A stretch of DNA of 64,000 nt from CAWBRT01 sp963832365 (lineage in GTDB: Bacteria; Acidobacteriota; Terriglobia; Terriglobales; Acidobacteriaceae): contig CAWHUL010000002.1 in NCBI GenBank assembly GCA_963832365.1, positions 248,001 through 312,000 of the forward strand, in the 5' to 3' direction. Positions 63,701-64,000 of this stretch are shown piece after piece. Made by a program: the position numbers and the translations under genes. The number at the start of each line of letters is the position of its first letter. The first letter of the stretch is position 1. Below the pieces are notes generated by a model. The model had not been told where the DNA came from and ran no database searches. It saw only the letters and a list, made by a program, of their open reading frames with translations.

Positions 63701-64000
63701 CAGACCCATGGCGCTGGGAGCAAAAGTGATGGAGAATGTGCAACTCTTGCCCGCATCCAGCGTGGCGCCGCAGGTAGTAGCGGTATTGGTGAAGTCACCG
63801 CTTCCACTCATCCCGGTCTGATTGATCGTCAGCTTGGCCGCCGTCGCATTCTTGAAGGTCACGAGCTTTGCCGGGGTGGTCGTATTCTGCAGCACATTGC
63901 CAAACGATAGGCCGGATGGACTGATGCTCGTCGACCCGCCAGCCCCGGTGCCGGAAAGCGGGATTGTCCTCGGGGTGTCGGCGGCATTCTCGGCAATGGT
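45728..64000 (-). CDS. Giant multi-repeat Ig-like surface/secreted protein, 5' end beyond the window
   Basis: One frame without a stop from the right edge to 45728, at least 6,090 residues, so the start and any signal peptide lie outside. Three blocks follow each other: nine ASPM/Hydin-like (choice-of-anchor D) repeats of about 105 residues (SFGNVVVNTT ... TCPKAGG ... LSGTG); about 24 IPT/TIG-like repeats of about 95 residues (SVSPASGAQGQ ... GTHF ... FGAGIVV ... TGGE); and about 21 SbsA/Big_5-like repeats (TPADGSTGIGPN ... FSKPMNP ... DLSGNHLA). Two other beta-sandwich modules are inserted among the last. No enzyme domain, transmembrane segment or sorting signal is seen, and it ends in YFYFTTH. 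It is most likely a secreted or surface adhesion/matrix protein. Unlike other large genes here it has no frameshift over 18 kb. A terminator follows at 45640-45675. Confidence 0.85.
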   Translation of the reverse strand, partial: TIAENAADTPRTIPLSGTGAGGSTSISPSGLSFGNVLQNTTTPAKLVTFKNATAAKLTINQTGMSGSGDFTNTATTCGATLDAGKSCTFSITFAPSAMGLRSGTLTITDSVDSNPVTVTFSGTGVGPTTVSPASLSSGTSVVNVPAALPKTVTLTNNNLANAIAISQISVTAGANDFAVSSTTCPANLNPGKNCTVTVTFTPTLTGARTGTLSISDSADLNPVTVALSGTGIVPTTLSPSLLSFGNVAVNSTSAIKTLTLKNNQAVSLNFTAPIGLPPGSPYAVDGSTTCQPGNSVAAGGSCTIALTFKPTSVTSFPQTLSIQHDASNSPQAVPLTGSGVLPLVLTPASTNFGNVVVNTTSATKLLTLKNNQSSGVSLTSDLFNGPFALDTGAVTTCPKAGGVLNGVLAGGASCFVGVTFHPTVTGPTAGGQITLSDSATNSPQTAALSGIGITATTIAPASLNFGSVVVNTTTAIKTITLTNNQTISLNFTAPLGLPAGSPYAVDGSTTCKPGNPVTASNSCTIALTFTPANAIAYPQVLTISHDAANSPQTVNVGGSGNAPVSLSAASLNFGTVVVGAPASKSLTLTNKQAAALTLSPITGFSGGYTLDTVNTTCLFAPSTLAGGASCVIAVSLNATATGAQPGSINIAYNAPGSPNIVNLSATAVMPVKVSPTSLSFAAQYEGTTSAAKFITLTNSQSVPLTISSATITGINSSDFGVTTSCPVSPATLPAGSICKLSVTFTPTASGTRTATLSIADDAVGSPLQTVALTGPGNAPVTLSPTSITNFSAPVGTTSAYKTITVKNNNKTALNISKFQFSGDFVQTSTSCGNGPLYTLAAGASCNVTVSFAPTIGGTRDGQLQVKDDSLTSPQVVNLSGTGTSPLTISPTYLNFSAQMVGTTSVAKVLTLTNHEIQSESFTLTPSGDFTASSNCTSGVVPAGASCLVYVNFVPSSIAPTSRTGSLAIAHTAAIGSPINLSLTGSATATNPPAAVAVVSPGAGVAGTTVDVVITGNGWTHFSSSSVISFVDTNSSTYPPDITVQSFTAVTPNQINATLVLGTPATDSGFGARNVTVKTGTETASLLSAFIIADPTNKHDITAVTPAFGKQGQTLNVNLTATGTHFVQGVTFANFGDGISVNSLTINLNGTDAVANITISNTTPIGYRTITLVTGGEFATSILSPQGHPIFQINPNDATLLSVSPNSGGQGLFTGPVTLTASGTHFLQNATKASIGGGVIVGDVIVLTPTSATAQVAVPLNASAGVQNVTVSTGGEIATLANAFTVLGTAPYLSSVSPASGAQGQANLDVAIKGVNTNFSSIAPASVIAEFTGVIDVNSVTVNSATDVVVNITVKQIAPVGGLTARLTSIDSLGQATIFPFTFTVTPSGARIVSVAPNSVPQGGQVTLAVVGSGTNWVQGTTSAAFYPAGVPVPGVDRVTINSATNSALDIAVPTNTPPGTYGFYMATGGEIVSSSIQVYPNTPSLTMSPANGLVPSNSAFSSLSVSFTGQFTHFSANTLPVIAGQGVTLSNFVVTPPLGATGTIHIAKGAATGPRLVTFTTGGEIVTTYFNVTSTPVRIISVAPWHGPQSTTMGVEIIGLNTNFTSVGLTPTQVIFGGPQITVNSVTVKSATDLIANITTTYTHNNIITPTPPGWQAVYVNTGAEQLIAGFLVDAPASPTIVSVDPPSAAQGSTWGVTITGSLTNWVQGVSELILGAGVTVADLQITSLTTATATIAVSPTAPVGGNSVIMITGSEYVSGTGFSVTPSAAEIVSVKPNFVCQDRPGVTLSPACTNGGGAPAGIPIVSQLQTSILNIVGVGTHWLQGETTVSFGPNVVVDQLAVSSPTIAQVQITVLSSSPVGFVPLTMNTDGETVTLQQAIDIEEGSPKLLAISPAAGPQGQTMTLQALGRFTGWQNGLTTAAFNNTDIKVNSVTVIDSETLTASITVSPWSNIDTGSPCSHVLTITTNTEQVSTAPPELNHFCVQPGAAQINSVSPLSGVQGSTLPVTITGSLTNFVPGVTTVDFGDPNFHVGQITVNSATSLTVPVGISTSATTGLKLVTVRTYGEIATQQYSFTVSPGVGTLNEAITNHAEQGAPLSGQPPLVVRLIGQYTHFSSLSTATFGAGIVVNSVTYVSNTEVDADITIDPLSYVASRTVTVTTPQVACSYLVATTNACQQGQTTGSEIVSANIFSVIPGPAIISRVSPSTANEGQEVVFNITGSATHWKQNFTQFNIAGGGYDLTINSVVINDPTSATVDMTISPTANPGPRSIYMVTAGESLANSGAFVVTGDVPAITYLSPNRAQTGTTGLPVTIHGIYTHWTQAATTVNFGPGVTVEAGLYTVDDDTHISAIINVDAYAQLGYKTVVVQTGAQVLTGNFLVQAPPPPPTPYISSESATTGIPGQTLTINFTGVNTEWDPDPVTGTQLTGFDNSITVNSFQVTSHTTARTNITISPTANASTSTLTFTTPNTADYGIEVDRGQFTVVVAQPHLTIVDPGSGMQGAQSLTVNILGQFTAFDATTTFDFGTGITVNGPPNILGPTIATQNISIDQLATQGYRSVVATTADAVGLQHTVSGAYFQVTPSLALISAITPNTAKQGDTVVVQVYGQNTHWNAGTTFSFGAGIVVSQTQVNGNIATLTLVIPALAPEGATGASAHTGGELANISNGFVVQPGTPLLLSSGPGSLPQQSTAIFTILSQATQWTAQNPPTVDFGPGIVVTDVLVTSSTSLTAKGYVLPTTAFNNWHTLTVTSGAQVLNLTYALYVTRGPAVINSVSPASGGQGSTFDVTFAGINTNWQQGTTVLTFPNVTVNFTPNYPNGLKVLSPTSAMANITVFSNAPAGQVNVTMTTAGEVASKSNAFEVIQTQPQMLSINAGSGAQGQTQTVTIAALYTHFATSNCAPNCTTANFGPGVRVNWVNALSATSLQANITVDPTAALGFRNVSITTGSESVSSDSQFKVNPGPGAIIKVLPNSGNQNQNGLSIAIQGNQTHFTQATPIVNLGSGVMVTNTTVTDDLNLTVIVNIAQGAAVQTNDVTVTTGSEVAKILGGFTVLAGTPAVTTVSPTTLNQGATNVALTVNGLYTHFNTGITGATFIPNDVTFVSAQPGASSTQAVINVSVNNAAQLVSHSITVSDPTDGTASGTGVFTVAAGIPVVTSLAPGSGTQGSSNSAVVINGNVFTHFSPASQVVFSGSGVTAGAAQFNSIQQLTVPVNVTQGTAPGLYTVTVTTPLIPAGTETAVGSNLFQVLPGAPTFAISPNVGNPGTNPIITITGTNTHFDPILANNTVTIASPNIAAAITGVSGQIITVQLTIAANATPGPYNVNVTDPTDPALSVTNGFTVQPAAPVAPTIVVAAPPNGAINVPTNTKFTFELSEPIQNVSTPNPPGTPTGNVILFDQSIGGANCNYGSPAAGAAAMVPGQVTTDGAGRVVTFAPNQNLKVGNAYILCVNGSVNNWGSPWGATKIQSQGASPLNLAYSYYTFTTGFGADTNGPSFTYSNIGNNDTTVGTNAVVTLGFNKAVDPTSVTSSSFYVQQAGNPVAGTIGYNTSFTQYTFTPSPTFSANTAYTVTYTNSITDWTDTPLANPSSFGFATGAGSNTTAPSIVNWTPCCTEVTGLNPTFAFTTSKPINPLSITPGTYIVHNQAAGWNVPGGTVSFASNNQTVILTLPSGYLLDSGTNYRWYVNGYDRDGNSFSASDYFLTDPPPTLAPDTTPPEVSQTNPLNGATNVVLNPQLQVQMNKFIDKTSLAGGTVTLTPPPLGIIGNCGSAAGNLVANCGFETGNTNNWIGSNFAASYNVVVASQANTGSHAMRMGNLNTQGSAVLSQTIADTPGVSYTFSFYLHSESSGTVKSFQAIWNNTTLLNFGPTLNSAFGWTQYAFTVTGTGSDTITFKAISDPGYFYIDDVAVTSVAPTGVITGATLASDLETVTFGGVVLATNTSYTATAAGLKDVDGNTMVPYSWSFATGVTSTQLVTAGTIAIAPTNANVVLTLSAPVDANTINSTTIHVFDNTVGGGNYALPGTIAISNGGRTITFTPAVPFANNHSICVYASYNATLYDIAGNPFGQNTECSAVTNAADTTAPTVLTITPADGSTGIGPNNPITVIFSKPMNPTSFNSGNVGLYTGTTLVTSSVSASRDTTAFTFNNSTLSYGTTYTVVLTPGVADLSGNHLAAQVASSFSTMAAPAIASPVEQTQVSCNLCITGFRPGSGATNVNPVNPVTFFISTPLNPSSVIVGTANTAGTMYVAQNGVLFDGSVTLSSNNQVVTFTPSGGSFTPGVVVSVYLTKGITDAFGNALTTYSASFTVAPATVNTVPVLTAIAPSNGSGSTFVNTVIDARFNEAIDPTTATSSNFFVLANNNQSTPVSGSVTLLNGNMLLRFTPTSPLAANTYYYVYLTSGLANATGQHFAGSNSSYNIYFYTGTSSNKTTPAVTAIEPTNGSSGIGVNALVRLSFNEGIEPATVDATTLTLSSNSNPIPYTFTYTSSDGNVGFSVDGPNQLVLTPQQPLPAGTPITVAVTNAVTDGAGNPATPFSATFNTGAAPDFTAPLVIGVSVASGASNVPVDSVFTITFNEAMDTRSFHYNSSIILRDNQFSTGQPSNSVPALMTFTPDGRQVTIAPLSVLAAGRQYYVGVCSAYDLTGNVSGCWAMQNVFTTSLTPPADLAVVRTTPPTGFGNVGTNIHPEIQFNHPVSELSAASNITLTQNGNPVPATLSFSSSDTVVTVTPNVILQPNAVYNLNIGGGSNGVTDAAAANRQYTPVAYLHTGISGASSSVPGTPLAGGAADTNWTVSGPALPSANPVVLSPARVNGSWQADDSNSQWISVQDSVTQPAAPFTFTTTFTVTNPATAMLNLTWGIDNTGTLALNGTPIAYGNNLVSLQNVNIGGSSGLLVNGVNTLTITMTSSDRSYDAVRLVGTVSQQSTTAPDSGTYLPSTVTATFTTGPSIDLTAPTITAINPINGGTTGTNPVLRIDFSEPVDPFHSSGWYLHNQVAGGGNIALTPTWAADLRSVSFSYATYVNSNGVAGRLDPNTNYSFGSGNYLDLVGNGPVNTSLTFTTGVGPVSSPPTAVAVTPPNGATGVPVNPVISVQMSQPIDPTSLSAAAITLNPSATGNVQLSSDGYTLTYALSGNLSQSTIYALNIGAGAFSDVNGNAVPLTNAPTSFTTAGTTLSGNGSISLASPAPNATNVSVGSAATPTVIQINLSRPVDPLSVSQSSFQVFRTNGNYPVSGTLAIGANGSILTFTPTGPLPANSAILVYASYNAALKDLAGNNFNCLCGAQFSTGNAASHVPQVISVTPADSSTGNGPNTVVSLVFNEALNQTYINAANFALFNGYSNLNATVGYSVDRKIVTLSCGSLPYGTQIMVLAGTGVQDLDGNHLAAPFASTFTIIPKPVIATPSVIQIRPAAGASGVDLNAPVTLYTSSPVNPATVNSTSVVVIENGIAVPGSFAVGTAPATSDGQTIVFTPTNPFTGNGLVQVFLTSAVTDDWGNAFTGYTAQFNTAQSTDPALTGPTLIGVSPSNGSSSNPSNSVVVATFDQAIASPVSTDNFYLQINNSGPHYGSSVNQIAPNMLELSAGTLSPNTTYYVHLTGIHNVNGRELNAGSSNYASYFYTGGTADSTAPVVNSVAPTNGATNVGGNAILEFTFNEVVDTYTINASTVTLTANGDPVPFTLSFGGNYNNSGTSVSLTPQIPLPDSASVTLKISVGGTILNLAGSAVPEVDVTFTTGPGPDFAAPYIVSESPNYNGPGPQQNYIQTNSTFVFVFNEPLSPNSVLNNPSVSLYNYGTSSYIPTGVSLSPDGTTVTFSPGPLTAGVQYRPCVSSVYDLAANLWSGSCAYFTAAADGSATPQVIYTTPINGATNVPTNGLIEIAFNELVSGRSLGQILLTPTSPAGAAMPVTASPVFDGTVVRITPASLLAPNTTYQLSIAGVTDFSGANAVTPQTIGFTTGTNPQIGNSSTSFTAANVMVYNGTSTMVNSTRPGVLNVDGTQPITLTFTGPVEEASLFGGNAIRLYTTLGGTSTSVPFTFALSNGGSTVAIVPTSALASGTEYTLTVNYNGTIYDQAGYTVVNGNYFYFTTH
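49205..49680 (-). other. Inserted jelly-roll-like module in the giant protein
   Basis: About 155 residues between Big_5 units 11 and 12 (landmarks TPLAGGAADTNWTVSG, GSWQADDSNSQWIS, LTWGIDNTGTLALNG, NTLTITMTSSDRSYDAV). The pattern, with W-X-I-D-N-X-G-X-L-X-L-N-G, resembles extracellular galactose-binding-like domains. Function inferred only. Confidence 0.5.
52255..52705 (-). other. Inserted carbohydrate-binding-like module (CBM4/9 style) in the giant protein
   Basis: About 145 residues within Big_5 unit 4: NLVANCGFETGNTNNW opens it, then GSHAMRMGN, ISQTI-like VLSQTIADTPGVSYTFSFYL and FYIDDVAVT close it. The N-(L/G)-X-X-N-G/C-X-F-E ... W opening and the Y-I-D-D-V end are typical of CBM4/9-like and PEP-CTERM-protein modules. 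Sugar binding is a reasonable but untested guess. Confidence 0.6.
53960..61040 (-). repeat. Block of about 24 IPT/TIG-like repeats
   Basis: Units of about 90-105 residues share S-V-X-P-X-S-(G/A)-X-Q-G, an (N/T)-(T/H)-(H/N)-(F/W) turn, F-G-X-G-(I/V)-X-V and a T-G-(G/S/A)-E strand. Identity between units is moderate, so this is an old expansion with no recent duplications that I can see. Confidence 0.75.
61040..64000 (-). repeat. Block of at least 9 ASPM/SPD-2/Hydin-like repeats
   Basis: Units of about 105 residues with S-P-X-S-L-(S/N)-F-G-X-V-X-V-N-T-T, a Cys pair around T-T-C ... A-G-(A/G)-(S/K)-C and V-X-L-S-G-T-G at the end. The array continues past the window edge. Two regularly spaced cysteines per unit could form a disulfide in each. 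Confidence 0.75.

Noticed and set aside
45731..63821. Many long open frames on the plus strand across the giant gene, some over 200 codons
   Set aside because: They lie in fixed register with the minus-strand gene, have no ribosome-binding sites or recognisable domains, and have odd composition. They are antisense shadows produced by biased codon use in repeats.

Overview
The window looks like a chromosomal segment of an Acidobacteriota genome, probably class Terriglobia. This is inference from gene content: a DUF2934 protein, a small CX4C/CX2C protein, the style of the integrase remnant, many small secreted proteins of unknown function, a diderm TamB/Omp85 pair, a cytochrome c maturation cluster and a giant Ig-like surface protein. 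No marker gene such as rRNA is present to fix the taxon. The only RNA gene identified with confidence is tRNA-Glu(CUC). There is no CRISPR array, intact prophage or intact transposase.

Layout. 0.2-5.6 kb: a DctA-type dicarboxylate carrier, an Ala/Lys/Pro-repeat secreted protein, a secreted protein of unknown function, a REC-HD-GYP regulator, a frameshifted DPM1/ALG5-like glycosyltransferase and a small metal-ribbon-like protein. 6.2-11.6 kb (minus strand): a cytochrome c maturation cluster (broken ccmF, ccmH, a CcmI-like small membrane protein, an exported carboxypeptidase-regulatory-like protein) followed by a MoxR ATPase. 11.9-12.75 kb: a candidate small RNA and a DUF2934/response-regulator pair. 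13-20.2 kb: a TamB-like protein and a large POTRA/Omp85 protein. 20.4-22 kb: tRNA-Glu, an integrase remnant and a lipoprotein with a Thr-Pro tail. 22.2-25.2 kb: a secreted protein of unknown function, a nitronate monooxygenase-like enzyme and a DUF2231-Rieske protein. 25.5-31.5 kb: a complete Liv-type ABC importer (SBP, two permeases, two ATPases) and a Cys/Met-metabolism PLP lyase. 31.7-36.4 kb: a membrane-tethered trehalose-6-phosphate synthase (frameshifted), a convergent HAD phosphatase, a Tat-exported beta-carbonic anhydrase and Dps. 36.5-45.6 kb: UraA, a universal stress protein, an Nramp transporter (frameshifted), a PLP decarboxylase, a secreted protein, an ArnT-like glycosyltransferase and a trypsin-like protease. 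45.7-64 kb: one uninterrupted minus-strand gene that runs off the right edge. It encodes at least 6,090 residues of beta-sandwich repeats: 9 ASPM/Hydin-like, about 24 IPT/TIG-like and about 21 Big_5-like.

Three things cut across the window. (1) Five conserved genes are broken by seven apparent single-base insertions, all +1, three of them within 100 bp of ccmF; removing one base at each place restores the family sequence. This is either an assembly or basecalling problem or a real indel bias. (2) Eleven copies of an imperfect palindrome sit only between genes, all in the same orientation. (3) A second, MITE-like element family with imperfect terminal inverted repeats beginning GTCATTCTGAGC is present. 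The best candidates for new biology are the oriented palindromes, the nine-domain higher-order repeat inside the giant protein and the unassigned small RNA at about 11.9-12.07 kb.
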